Shown: one piece after another, positions 32,890-40,178 of the stretch
Numbering within the stretch: position 1 is the first letter of the stretch
Layout of the letters: every line of letters starts with the position of its first letter
From: Sphingomonadales bacterium
GTDB lineage: Bacteria > Pseudomonadota > Alphaproteobacteria > Sphingomonadales > Sphingomonadaceae
Direction: 5' to 3'
NCBI GenBank assembly: GCA_004173185.1
Contig: SEFZ01000038.1
Coordinates: forward strand, 1 to 40,347
DNA length: 40,347 nucleotides
The notes under the pieces: model-generated
Told to the model about the DNA's origin: nothing
Database searches by the model: none
What the model saw: the letters and a program-made list of their open reading frames with translations, nothing else
Position numbers and translations under genes: made by a program

Positions 32890-33888
32890 ATGGCGAAGCT
32901 CGGCGACTGGATCGATCCTTTACCCACCGGGATTTATATCCCCGCTGCCGATGCATGGGTTGATCCCTCGCAGCCGGTGCCGCGTGCGCTGGTGACTCAT
33001 GGCCATGCCGATCATGCGCGCGGCGGTCACGGGGAAGTCTGGGCGACGCCCGAGACGCTGGCGATCATGCAGACGCGCTATGGGGCGCAGACCGGGCATC
33101 CGATTGCCTATGGCGAATCGATTCGGCTGGGCGAAGTCGATATCCGCTTCGTCCCCGCCGGGCATGTGCTGGGATCGGCACAGATCATCCTCGAGCATCG
33201 CGGCGAGCGCATCATCGTCTCGGGCGATTACAAGCGCCGCGCAGACCCGACCTGCGCGCCGTTCGAAGTCACGCCCTGCGACATCTTCGTCACCGAAGCC
33301 ACGTTCGGCTTGCCCGTCTTCCGCCACCCCGAGACGCGCGACGAGATCGACAAGCTCCTCGCAGCCTTGCGCGCCAATCCCACCCGCTGCGTGCTGGTCG
33401 GCGCCTATGCGCTGGGCAAGGCGCAGCGCGTGATCGCCGAACTGCGCGGCATGGGCTTTGACGATCCGATCTACCTCCACGGCGCGATGCAGCGGCTGAG
33501 CGATCTCTATGTCGAGCTGGGCGTCGATCTCGGCGATCTGCGTCTGGTTGCCGACACGCCAAAGGCCGAGTTGCAGGGGCGAATCGTGATCTGCCCGCCC
33601 GCCGCGCTAAACGATCGCTGGTCGCGGCGGCTGCCCGATCCGATCACGGCGATGGCTTCGGGCTGGATGCGCGTCCGCCAGCGCGCGGTGCAGCGCAATG
33701 TCGAGTTGCCCTTGATCCTGTCCGATCATGCCGACTGGGACGAACTGACCCGCACCATCCGCGATGTCGCGCCCAAGGAAGTGTGGGTCACCCATGGCCG
33801 CGAAGATGCACTCGTGCATTGGTGCGCACTGCATCAGATCAAGGCGCGGGCGCTCGATCTGGCAGGTTTTGAGGATGAGGACGACTGA
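32890..33888 (+). CDS. Ligase-associated DNA-damage-response exonuclease, metallo-beta-lactamase fold
   Basis: A 332-residue protein of the MBL/beta-CASP group. The zinc motif is THGHADHARGGH (about residues 37-48), AGHVLGSAQIIL and SGDYKRRADP supply further ligands, and LSDHADWDEL and VTHGREDALV are the late beta-CASP motifs. Members of this subgroup are related to SNM1 and CPSF73 and are predicted to trim DNA ends before ligation. It pairs with the Lhr-like helicase across a nine-base divergent gap. Unlike the common arrangement, the following gene is not an ATP-dependent ligase but a small secreted protein. Confidence 0.9.
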   Translation: MAKLGDWIDPLPTGIYIPAADAWVDPSQPVPRALVTHGHADHARGGHGEVWATPETLAIMQTRYGAQTGHPIAYGESIRLGEVDIRFVPAGHVLGSAQIILEHRGERIIVSGDYKRRADPTCAPFEVTPCDIFVTEATFGLPVFRHPETRDEIDKLLAALRANPTRCVLVGAYALGKAQRVIAELRGMGFDDPIYLHGAMQRLSDLYVELGVDLGDLRLVADTPKAELQGRIVICPPAALNDRWSRRLPDPITAMASGWMRVRQRAVQRNVELPLILSDHADWDELTRTIRDVAPKEVWVTHGREDALVHWCALHQIKARALDLAGFEDEDD

Positions 33889-33902
33889 TTGCGCAGCGGT
33901 GC

Positions 33903-33916
33903 TGGTAGCGTTACCA
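33903..33916. promoter_or_regulatory. LacI-family-like operator palindrome
   Basis: TGGTAGCGTTACCA is an almost perfect 14-base palindrome with a central CG, the shape typical of LacI/GalR-family operators. It lies 23 bases before the small secreted-protein gene, and a possible promoter (TTGCGC 33889-33894, TACCAT 33912-33917) would overlap it. No LacI-type regulator is in the window, so this is pattern only. Confidence 0.45.
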
Positions 33917-33938
33917 TCGCCAAAATAATGGGAGAGGT

Positions 33939-34364
33939 ATGATGCGGCTACTCAAGGCATTTGCGGTGATCGCCGCCTTCACGCTCAGCGCAGGCGCGGC
34001 GCAGGCCCAGATCCTCGTCGGCGAGGAATCGCGCGATTTCAGCGGCGTCGACAAAGCCAAGGCCGCCGAGAAAGAGCGCGAAAAGGCGATGGCGGATTCG
34101 AAAGCGCCGAAAACCGTCAAAGGCAGCCGTGCCGTTCCTGCGACACCCGATGACGTGACCGTCGGCAGCGAAATTCGCGATTCGAAGGGCGTATTGCTCG
34201 GTAAGGTCGATTCGGTGAGCATGGCCGCAGCCGTGGTCGCGGCGGAAGGCGGCAAGGTCGAAGTGCCGCTCGAAGCGTTCGGCAAGAATAATAAGGGGCT
34301 CTTGCTCGCGATGACCAAGGCCGATTTCGATGCGGCGGTCGCGGCGGCAAACAAGCCGGGTTAA
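33939..34364 (+). CDS. Small secreted protein with PRC-barrel-like domain
   Basis: A 141-residue protein with a signal peptide (MMRLLKAFAVIAAFTLSAGAAQAQ). A charged Lys/Ala/Glu helix follows (about residues 35-58), and then a segment DVTVGSEIRDSKGVLLGKVDSV that resembles the start of a PRC-barrel: a Gly-x-x-Val-x-Asp strand pair followed by a Gly-Lys-Val. Function is unknown; PRC-barrels often bind partners or RNA in other contexts, but here the domain should be periplasmic. Start is the first of two adjacent ATGs, with GGGAGAGG just upstream. A LacI-like palindrome overlaps its likely promoter. The stop is four bases from the converging gene. Confidence 0.78.
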   Translation: MMRLLKAFAVIAAFTLSAGAAQAQILVGEESRDFSGVDKAKAAEKEREKAMADSKAPKTVKGSRAVPATPDDVTVGSEIRDSKGVLLGKVDSVSMAAAVVAAEGGKVEVPLEAFGKNNKGLLLAMTKADFDAAVAAANKPG

Positions 34365-34368
34365 CCGG

Positions 34369-34752
34369 TCAGGCGGCCCGCGCTGCGTCCAGCCGCAGCC
34401 AGGCCTCGGCCGCCCAGACATCTTCGAAGCATTTCGCGTCGCGCGCCGAAATCGCGCGAATCAGCTGCGTGCGCGTGAGCGTCGGTCCCACCACGAAGGC
34501 CAGCCGGCGCGAACGATAGAGCGGATCGGAGAGCATCGCGCGAAAGCTCTCGACCATATCCTGCGATTGGATTTTCATGTCGCGCACGTCGTTGAGTGTA
34601 ACGTGCTGATTGGCGGCGCAGCGCAATTCGGCATGCGCTGCGCGCCGCGCGGCGAGGAACGCAAGGATGTCTGGCTCGGTGAAGAACCCGGACATACGAA
34701 TGCGAATCAGGTCACGCGCAGGCTCTGCTTCTATTGAAAATTCGGCGCTCAT
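34369..34752 (-). CDS. SpoIIAA/STAS-like protein of unknown function
   Basis: A 127-residue cytoplasmic protein beginning MSAEFSIEAEPARDLIRIRMSGFFTEPD. The alternating strand-helix pattern, the HVTLNDVRDMKIQSQDMVESF middle part and a C-terminal strand plus helix (AKCFEDVWAAEAWL) resemble SpoIIAA-like/STAS domain proteins. The recognition is moderate because no catalytic residue can be checked. It lies 38 bases after rpoN on the same strand, the place where many Proteobacteria have the hibernation factor gene and ptsN. It may be cotranscribed with rpoN. Confidence 0.7.
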   Translation of the reverse strand: MSAEFSIEAEPARDLIRIRMSGFFTEPDILAFLAARRAAHAELRCAANQHVTLNDVRDMKIQSQDMVESFRAMLSDPLYRSRRLAFVVGPTLTRTQLIRAISARDAKCFEDVWAAEAWLRLDAARAA

Positions 34753-34790
34753 TTGTCCGATTTACTTGGTGCCGGTTTCCGAATTCTGAA

Positions 34791-36302
34791 TCAGCCAACG
34801 CCTTCCAGCGCTTTTTGCCGCCGCCGCTGCACCGAACTTCCGATTCCCAGCGCCTCACGATATTTGGCGACCGTGCGTCGCGCGATATCGAAGCCCTTTT
34901 CGCGGAGCATATCGACGAGCGTGTCGTCGGAGAGGATTGCCTTGGGCGATTCGGCCTGGATCAGCGCGCGAATCGCGGACTTCACTGCTTCGGCGGAAAC
35001 CGCGTCGCCGCCATCGGCCGATTGGATCGCCGACGTGAAGAAATATTTGAGCTCGAACAGTCCCCGCGCGCAGCTCAGATATTTGTTGCTGGTCACGCGG
35101 CTCACGGTCGATTCGTGCATCTCGATCGCCTCGGCGACTTGCCGCAGCGTCATCGGCCGCAGATGCGCGACGCCTTTCAGGAAAAATGCTTCCTGCTGCT
35201 TCACGATCTCGCTGGCGACCTTGATGATCGTGCGCTGGCGCTGGTCGAGCGCCTTGACCAGCCAATTGGCGCTGGCGAGCATGTCGCTCATCCATGCCTT
35301 GCTCGTCTTGTCCTGCGGGCCGCTCGAAATCTCGGCATAATAAGCCCGATTGACCAGCACCTTGGGCAAAGTCGCCGCGTTGATCTCGACTGCCCAGCCC
35401 ATGCCGCGTCGCGCGACGAAGATGTCGGGGGTCACCGCCAAAGTCGGCTCGCCGCCGTGTCGGCAACCGGGCTTGGGATCATAATTGCGCAGCTCGCGAA
35501 TCATGTCAGCCAAGTCTTCGTCGTCGACGTTGCAAATGCGCTTGAGCCGCGCCAGATCGCCGCGCGCGACCAGTTCGAGATTGTCGAGCAAGCGCGCCAT
35601 GCACGGATCATAACGATCCGCTTCCTTCGCCTGCAGCGCTAGGCATTCGGAGAGATTGCGCGCGCCGACGCCGGTGGGGTCGAAAGTGTGAATGACCGCA
35701 AGCACCGTCTCGACCCGGGCAAGCGCGACGCTCAGCCGATTGGCGATGTCGAGCAACGGCACCGTCATATAGCCCGCCTCGTCGATCTGGTCGATCAGAT
35801 GCGCGGCGATGAACAGGTCCGGCCCGGCAATGCTCGCCCCCGCCTGACCCATCAGATGGTCGGCAAGGCTCAGGTCGCCATTCGCCATATTGTCGAAGTC
35901 GGGACCGTCCTCGAGTCCCCCGCCGCCACCGCTGCTGCCGGTCATGCCCAGTCCGCCGTCGAGCCCTCCAATGCTGTCCGAAGCGCTGTCATGGTGGAAG
36001 GTCTCGGCGGTGAAATCCACGTCGAGCGCGGCCTCGCCATTGGCGTCCCCGCCGCTGTTCAGCAGTTCCGCCGCATCAGCCGGGGCATCGCGCTCTTCAT
36101 ATTCGACCGCCGGCTCGGGCTCGCGCGCTTCGCCATCGTCGCCGGCCTGCGCTTCGAGCAGCGGGTTCTTGTCCAGCTCCTCGGCGATGAACGTCTCGAT
36201 CTCGAGGTTCGAAAGCGCCAGCAGCTTGATCGCCTGCTGGAGCTGCGGCGTCATCACCAGCGATTGCGACTGCCGCAGGTCGAGGCGAGGCGCGAGGCTC
36301 AT
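34791..36302 (-). CDS. rpoN: RNA polymerase sigma-54 factor RpoN
   Basis: A 503-residue sigma-54 factor. Region I is LAPRLDLRQSQSLVMTPQLQQAIKLLALSNLEIETFIAEELDKNPLLE at the N-terminus, Gln/Leu-rich as needed for enhancer-dependent control. Region II is a long acidic, Gly-rich linker (about residues 55-150), with GGLDGGLGMTGSSGGGGG in it. The C-terminal core-binding and DNA-binding region ends with the RpoN box ARRTVAKYRE (about residues 476-485). It directs polymerase to -24/-12 promoters. It lies three bases after lptB, so both are surely cotranscribed. Long plus-strand frames inside it are shadows. Confidence 0.95.
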   Translation of the reverse strand: MSLAPRLDLRQSQSLVMTPQLQQAIKLLALSNLEIETFIAEELDKNPLLEAQAGDDGEAREPEPAVEYEERDAPADAAELLNSGGDANGEAALDVDFTAETFHHDSASDSIGGLDGGLGMTGSSGGGGGLEDGPDFDNMANGDLSLADHLMGQAGASIAGPDLFIAAHLIDQIDEAGYMTVPLLDIANRLSVALARVETVLAVIHTFDPTGVGARNLSECLALQAKEADRYDPCMARLLDNLELVARGDLARLKRICNVDDEDLADMIRELRNYDPKPGCRHGGEPTLAVTPDIFVARRGMGWAVEINAATLPKVLVNRAYYAEISSGPQDKTSKAWMSDMLASANWLVKALDQRQRTIIKVASEIVKQQEAFFLKGVAHLRPMTLRQVAEAIEMHESTVSRVTSNKYLSCARGLFELKYFFTSAIQSADGGDAVSAEAVKSAIRALIQAESPKAILSDDTLVDMLREKGFDIARRTVAKYREALGIGSSVQRRRQKALEGVG

Positions 36303-36305
36303 GGA

Positions 36306-37082
36306 TTACAGCTCGAAGCTCTCGCCCAGATAGAGCCGGCGAACATTCTCGTCCTTGACGAGGTCTTCCGGCGAGCCCGCAAAGAGCACGCGGCCGTCAT
36401 AGATGATGTAGCCGCGATCGACGATGTCGAGCGTCTCGCGCACGTTGTGATCGGTGATCAGCACGCCGATGTCGCGGTTCTTCAGGTCTTTGATCAGGTC
36501 GCGAATGTCGCTGATCGAAAGCGGATCGATGCCGGCGAACGGCTCGTCGAGCAGCATGATCGTGGGGTCCGCGGCCAGCGCGCGGGCAATTTCGGCGCGG
36601 CGGCGCTCACCGCCCGACAGCGCCATCGAAGGCGCATCGCGCAGGCGGGTAAGGCCGAATTCTTCAAGCAACTGATCCAGCCGACGCTGGCGCGCCGCCT
36701 TGTCGGGCTCGGATAGCTCGAGAACCGCGAGGATGTTCTTCTCGACCGTCAGTCCACGAAAAATCGAGGTTTCCTGCGGCAGATAGCCCAGGCCCAGGAT
36801 CGCGCGGCGGTACATGGGCAGCTTGGTGATATCCTCGCCGTCCAGCATGATCCGGCCGCTATCGGGCTTTACCAGCCCCATCACCGAATAGAAGCTCGTG
36901 GTCTTGCCCGCGCCGTTCGGTCCGAGCAGCCCGACCACTTCGCCACGCGCCACCGACATCGAAACATCGGTCAGTACCACGCGCTTGTCATAGGATTTCG
37001 CAATCGACACCACCGCGAGGCCCTTGTCGGGCACCGGCGCGGGATCGGCCACGGTCGTTTCCTGGATAATGATGTCGCTCAT
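36306..37082 (-). CDS. lptB: LPS-export ABC ATPase LptB
   Basis: A 258-residue ABC ATPase with Walker A GPNGAGKT (residues 54-61), Q-loop PQETSIF, signature LSGGERRRAEIARAL and Walker B IMLLDEPFAG, and then the switch His in VLITDHNVRETL. FRGLTVEKNILAVLE is typical of LptB. An N-terminal extension of about 20 residues precedes the fold. LptB2FG powers extraction of lipid from the inner membrane for delivery through LptC and LptA. In many sphingomonads glycosphingolipid takes the place of lipopolysaccharide, so the cargo may be different. Together with lptA, lptC and rpoN it forms a conserved neighbourhood. Confidence 0.95.
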   Translation of the reverse strand: MSDIIIQETTVADPAPVPDKGLAVVSIAKSYDKRVVLTDVSMSVARGEVVGLLGPNGAGKTTSFYSVMGLVKPDSGRIMLDGEDITKLPMYRRAILGLGYLPQETSIFRGLTVEKNILAVLELSEPDKAARQRRLDQLLEEFGLTRLRDAPSMALSGGERRRAEIARALAADPTIMLLDEPFAGIDPLSISDIRDLIKDLKNRDIGVLITDHNVRETLDIVDRGYIIYDGRVLFAGSPEDLVKDENVRRLYLGESFEL

Positions 37083-37113
37083 ATCGATACCTGCATGGAC
37101 GCGCTTGGTTTCC

Positions 37114-37151
37114 GGAATCTTACTGGAAACGCGGTTGGCAAGATTCCTGCA
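37114..37151. promoter_or_regulatory. Inverted repeat and sigma-54-like site between lptA and lptB
   Basis: Arms GGAATCTT (37114-37121) and AAGATTCC (37140-37147) flank an 18-base loop in the 116-base gap. On the plus strand TTGGCAAGATTCCTGCA (37135-37151) matches the sigma-54 consensus at 15 of 17 positions, with GG and GC ten bases apart. That site would read away from lptB and against lptA. The hairpin could instead control lptB-rpoN on the minus strand. Confidence 0.4.
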
Positions 37152-37198
37152 TGAACTTGAGGCGCAAGGGAAGGGGCGGCGCGGTGACCCGCCCGAAA

Positions 37199-37771
37199 TT
37201 ACTGCTTGGGCGCGGGGGTCGCAGGTGCCGCAGTGCCGCGACTCGGCACCGAGAAACGCCCGGTGACGCGCCCACCCGAGCTTTGCACGCCGGTGCCGCC
37301 CGTTGTCCCGCCGCCACTCACGCCCGATCCATCGATCGTCGCGCGGCCGGTGTCGAGATTGATCGACAGGCGCCCGCCCGAGACGTTGTTGGAGCCTTGC
37401 TTCAGCGTCACGCCGCCAACCATCGTGATCACACGGCGGTTGAGATCGTAAACCGCATAATTCGCGCGCGCAGTCTGATCGGGCCGCGCGACAGTAACGC
37501 CGCCCGATGCATCGAGCCGCGAAACCTCGGGCGAACCATTGGCGATCTGGCCGGTATAGGTGACGGTCACGCGCGCCGCCGACAGCGTCATATTGGCCTG
37601 GGTGATTCGAACATCACCGGTCAGCAGCACGCGATTCTCGCGGTCGAGCAATTCTATATGCTTGGCCGCAAAGTCGATCGGGGCCGAACTGTCATGGCGC
37701 GTCTGCGCAGCAGCGGGCGCGGCCGCGAGCACAAGAGCCGTCGAAGCGAGGAAGAAACCGCGGGTCATCAT
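37199..37771 (-). CDS. lptA: LPS-transport periplasmic protein LptA
   Basis: A 190-residue protein with a signal peptide (FFLASTALVLAAAPAAAQ) and the OstA/LptA beta-jellyroll. IDFAAKHIELLDRENRVLLTGDVRITQANMTLSAARVTVTYTG is a typical repeat of strands, and the C-terminus is a Gly/Ser/Thr-rich tail that is not part of the fold. LptA polymerises into the periplasmic bridge that carries lipid to the outer-membrane LptD. It starts ATGATG; the first ATG overlaps the lptC stop. A 116-base gap with an inverted repeat separates it from lptB. Confidence 0.9.
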   Translation of the reverse strand: MMTRGFFLASTALVLAAAPAAAQTRHDSSAPIDFAAKHIELLDRENRVLLTGDVRITQANMTLSAARVTVTYTGQIANGSPEVSRLDASGGVTVARPDQTARANYAVYDLNRRVITMVGGVTLKQGSNNVSGGRLSINLDTGRATIDGSGVSGGGTTGGTGVQSSGGRVTGRFSVPSRGTAAPATPAPKQ

Positions 37772-38412
37772 CGCCTATTTGCTCTTCTGGGATATATCCG
37801 CAAGCGCGCATTGCCATCGAGAGAGACAGTCCGCTTCTCCAGATCGGCAGTCAGCTTGTTGCCGCTGAAGGTTCCCATCGGCGTAGTGCCGCTCACGGCC
37901 CCGCCGCTCTGCATCTGCCGGGTCTTGAGATCGACAGTCGCGTCATGGGTGTCGAGCGTATAGCCATCGCTGGTCTGGAACTTGATCGGGCCTTGCACCG
38001 AAACCTGCTCCTTCTCCATGTCATAGCTGCCCTGATCGGCCTTGATCGAAGCCGGCCCCTCGGGGAGTTGGATCTCGGCGGAAAGAGTGCGCAGCTGGAC
38101 GATCGGCCGGGCCGAGCTTTGCTGGACTGCTTCGCCGGCCTCAAGCCGGAAGGGCTGGCCCTTCGCATCCTGTCCGCGATAGACGGCCGCATCGATCCGC
38201 AGCCGTTCGGGGGAGAGCGCAACGCGGTTCTTGTCGAGCACGAAGCTCATCTCGCCGCTGGTCATCAGCGGCGCGATCACCAGAAACGCGCCCAGCACCA
38301 CGATACCTGCGGGCAGGATCCACAACGCGGTGCGCACCAGCCGATCATGGCTGCTGCCCGGATGCGCCCAGGCACGCTTCGCCGAAAGGACGCGAACCGC
38401 GACCTCAGACAT
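37768..38412 (-). CDS. lptC: LPS-transport protein LptC
   Basis: A 214-residue bitopic protein. A cytoplasmic basic start is followed by one membrane segment (LWILPAGIVVLGAFLVIAPL, about residues 30-50), and then the periplasmic LptC beta-jellyroll with GPASIKADQGSYDMEKEQVSV and GYTLDTHDATVDLKTR. It receives lipid from the LptB2FG complex and hands it to LptA. MSEVAVRVL is preferred over an upstream ATG that overlaps the rnd gene region. It is the first of the lptC-lptA-lptB-rpoN genes and follows the rnd gene by only eleven bases. Confidence 0.9.
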   Translation of the reverse strand: MSEVAVRVLSAKRAWAHPGSSHDRLVRTALWILPAGIVVLGAFLVIAPLMTSGEMSFVLDKNRVALSPERLRIDAAVYRGQDAKGQPFRLEAGEAVQQSSARPIVQLRTLSAEIQLPEGPASIKADQGSYDMEKEQVSVQGPIKFQTSDGYTLDTHDATVDLKTRQMQSGGAVSGTTPMGTFSGNKLTADLEKRTVSLDGNARLRIYPRRANRR

Positions 38413-38423
38413 GGAGAAAACCC

Positions 38424-39044
38424 TTACGCATGGGCAAAGATATCGACCTCCGGCCAGCCGGCGAGATCGAGCTCCGCGCGCCACGGGAGGAAATCGAAAC
38501 AGGATTGGGCAAGTTGCATGCGCCCTTCACGCTCGAGACGCTTGTCTAGTTCCACTTTCATCGCATGAAGGAAGCGAACATCGGATGCCGCATAGTCTTT
38601 CTGCGCGTCCGAAAGCTCCGGCCCGCCCCAATCCGAAGACTGTTGTTGCTTGGAAACTTCCTGCCCGCAAAGCTCGCGGACCAGATCCTTGAGGCCGTGG
38701 CGGTCGGTATAGGTGCGCACGAGGCGGCTGGCGATCTTGGTGCAATAGACCGGCCCGGCAGTGGTGCCGAGATAATGCTTGATCGCGGCCAGATCGAATC
38801 GGGCGAAATGATAGAGCTTCAGCCGCTCGGGGTCGCCAAGCACAGCGCGCAGATTGGGCGCGGCGTAATCCGAGTTCGGGCCGAAGCGCACGAGATGCTC
38901 GTCGCCGCTGCCATCGGACAGCTGGACGACGCACAATCGATCGCGCGGGGTGATCAGCCCCATGGTCTCGGTATCGACGGCGATGGAGGCGCCGGGGGCG
39001 AATACGCCTGCGGGCAGGTCTTCTTCGTGGAAATAAACGGTCAT
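38424..39044 (-). CDS. rnd: RNase D-like 3'-5' exonuclease (single domain)
   Basis: A 206-residue DEDDy exonuclease. Exo I is AVDTETMGL (Asp-Glu), Exo II lies in LYHFARFDLAAIKHYLG (Asp) and Exo III is YAASDVRFLHAM (Tyr-Asp). The protein lacks the HRDC domains of E. coli RNase D, which makes it about half the length; short forms are normal in alphaproteobacteria. They trim the 3' ends of tRNA precursors and other stable RNAs. It is eleven bases upstream of lptC, so the two could share a transcript. MTVYFHEEDLPAG is the usual start of this short type. Confidence 0.88.
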   Translation of the reverse strand: MTVYFHEEDLPAGVFAPGASIAVDTETMGLITPRDRLCVVQLSDGSGDEHLVRFGPNSDYAAPNLRAVLGDPERLKLYHFARFDLAAIKHYLGTTAGPVYCTKIASRLVRTYTDRHGLKDLVRELCGQEVSKQQQSSDWGGPELSDAQKDYAASDVRFLHAMKVELDKRLEREGRMQLAQSCFDFLPWRAELDLAGWPEVDIFAHA

Positions 39045-39098
39045 CGATTCCGCCTAGACCGCTTGCGCGCGCTTCTCAATGGCTGAGCGATGCAACGC

Positions 39099-39136
39099 CC
39101 TCCCGTCATCCCGGCCAGCGCCCGGATGACGGGAGG
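39099..39136. terminator. GC-rich hairpin between terC and rnd genes
   Basis: Perfect 13-base arms CCTCCCGTCATCC (39099-39111) and GGATGACGGGAGG (39124-39136) flank a 12-base loop, nine bases after the TerC-family stop on the minus strand. There is no U-run, so it may be a dispersed hairpin repeat or an imperfect terminator. Confidence 0.55.
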
Positions 39137-39144
39137 AGAGGCCC

Positions 39145-39957
39145 TCAATGCTCAGTAGGCGGGGTGTCTGTGGCGGCCTTGCGCATCTTGGCCCGGCGCG
39201 ACCAGATGTTGAGCGCCTCAACACCGGCGGAGAAGCCCATCGCGGCATAGATATAGCCCTTGGGCACATGCGCGCCGAAGCCCTCGGCGATCAGCACCAT
39301 GCCGATCATCAGCAGGAAGCCGAGCGCCAGCATCACTACGGTGGGGTTCTTGTTGATGAAGTTCGCCAGCGGATCAGCGGCGAGCAGCATCACGCCGACC
39401 GCGAAGATCACTGCGACATACATGATCTCGACATGCTCGGTCATGCCGACGGCGGTCAGGATCGAATCGATCGAGAAAACGATGTCGAGCAGCAGGATCT
39501 GGATGATCGCAGCGGTGAAGGTCATCGAAACGACCTTCTTCTTGTCGAGCAGGTCGTCAGTGTCATGCGGTTCGACGTCGACCGAATGGTGAATTTCGGT
39601 GGTCGCCTTCCAGACGAGGAACAGTCCACCCGCCATCAGGATCAGATCGCGCCACGAGAATGCGGTCTCGAACGCGGGCATCCCGTGCGAATCGAGCGGG
39701 CCGACGATGCCCAGGTCGAACACCGGATGCACCAGTCCGACGATCCACGCGATCATCGTCAGCAGCGCGAGGCGCATGACCAGCGCCAGCGAAATGCCGA
39801 TCCGCCGCGCTTTTTGCCGCTGCTCTTCGGGCAGTTTGTTCGAGAGAATCGAAATGAAGATGAGGTTGTCGATCCCGAGCACCACCTCCATAACGATGAG
39901 GGTGATGAGCGCGGCCCATGCGGCCGGACTGGCGAGCAATTCCATAATCGAATCCAT
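39145..39957 (-). CDS. TerC-family integral membrane protein
   Basis: A 270-residue protein with about seven hydrophobic segments. The family motifs are EVVLGIDNLIFISILSNKLP near the start and DIVFSIDSILTAVG in the middle, with acidic residues inside the membrane that probably bind or move metal ions. TerC relatives are linked to tellurite resistance or manganese export (Alx, MeeF type); in this organism it could serve in ion homeostasis. MDSIMELLASPAAW is preferred as start; an in-frame ATG 19 codons upstream is possible but has a non-conserved N-terminus. It reads away from the probable cold-shock gene. Confidence 0.88.
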   Translation of the reverse strand: MDSIMELLASPAAWAALITLIVMEVVLGIDNLIFISILSNKLPEEQRQKARRIGISLALVMRLALLTMIAWIVGLVHPVFDLGIVGPLDSHGMPAFETAFSWRDLILMAGGLFLVWKATTEIHHSVDVEPHDTDDLLDKKKVVSMTFTAAIIQILLLDIVFSIDSILTAVGMTEHVEIMYVAVIFAVGVMLLAADPLANFINKNPTVVMLALGFLLMIGMVLIAEGFGAHVPKGYIYAAMGFSAGVEALNIWSRRAKMRKAATDTPPTEH

Positions 39958-40178
39958 GGGATGATCCTCTGCCGTGCGGCGAAGCGGGGCGCAAGCGCTG
40001 CTGTTAAGAGCCATTAAGACTAGTTCGACAAAAGCAAGACGAATTTTGTTCGCGCGCTGTCCGCTTTTGGGCTATGGCCGATTCTCGGCATGGTCTGTGT
40101 GCCCGGATATCTGTGTGCTTTCGTCCGGCACATGGGTTTTGATTATGAATTTGGGCGAACCAGGAAGACGAACAGGGC
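39958..40178. other. Divergent intergenic region with long leader for the RGG-rich gene
   Basis: These 221 bases separate the TerC-family gene (-) from the partial gene at 40179 (+). No gene is supported. The only structure I see is ACAAAA (40028-40033) with TTTTGT (40044-40049). A long untranslated leader in front of a cold-shock-type gene would be normal, but no promoter or cold-shock box can be assigned by eye. Confidence 0.4.

Noticed and set aside
39145..39957. Tellurite-resistance operon
   Set aside because: Only a TerC-family protein is present; no terA, terB, terD or terZ gene is nearby, so a general ion-homeostasis role is more likely.
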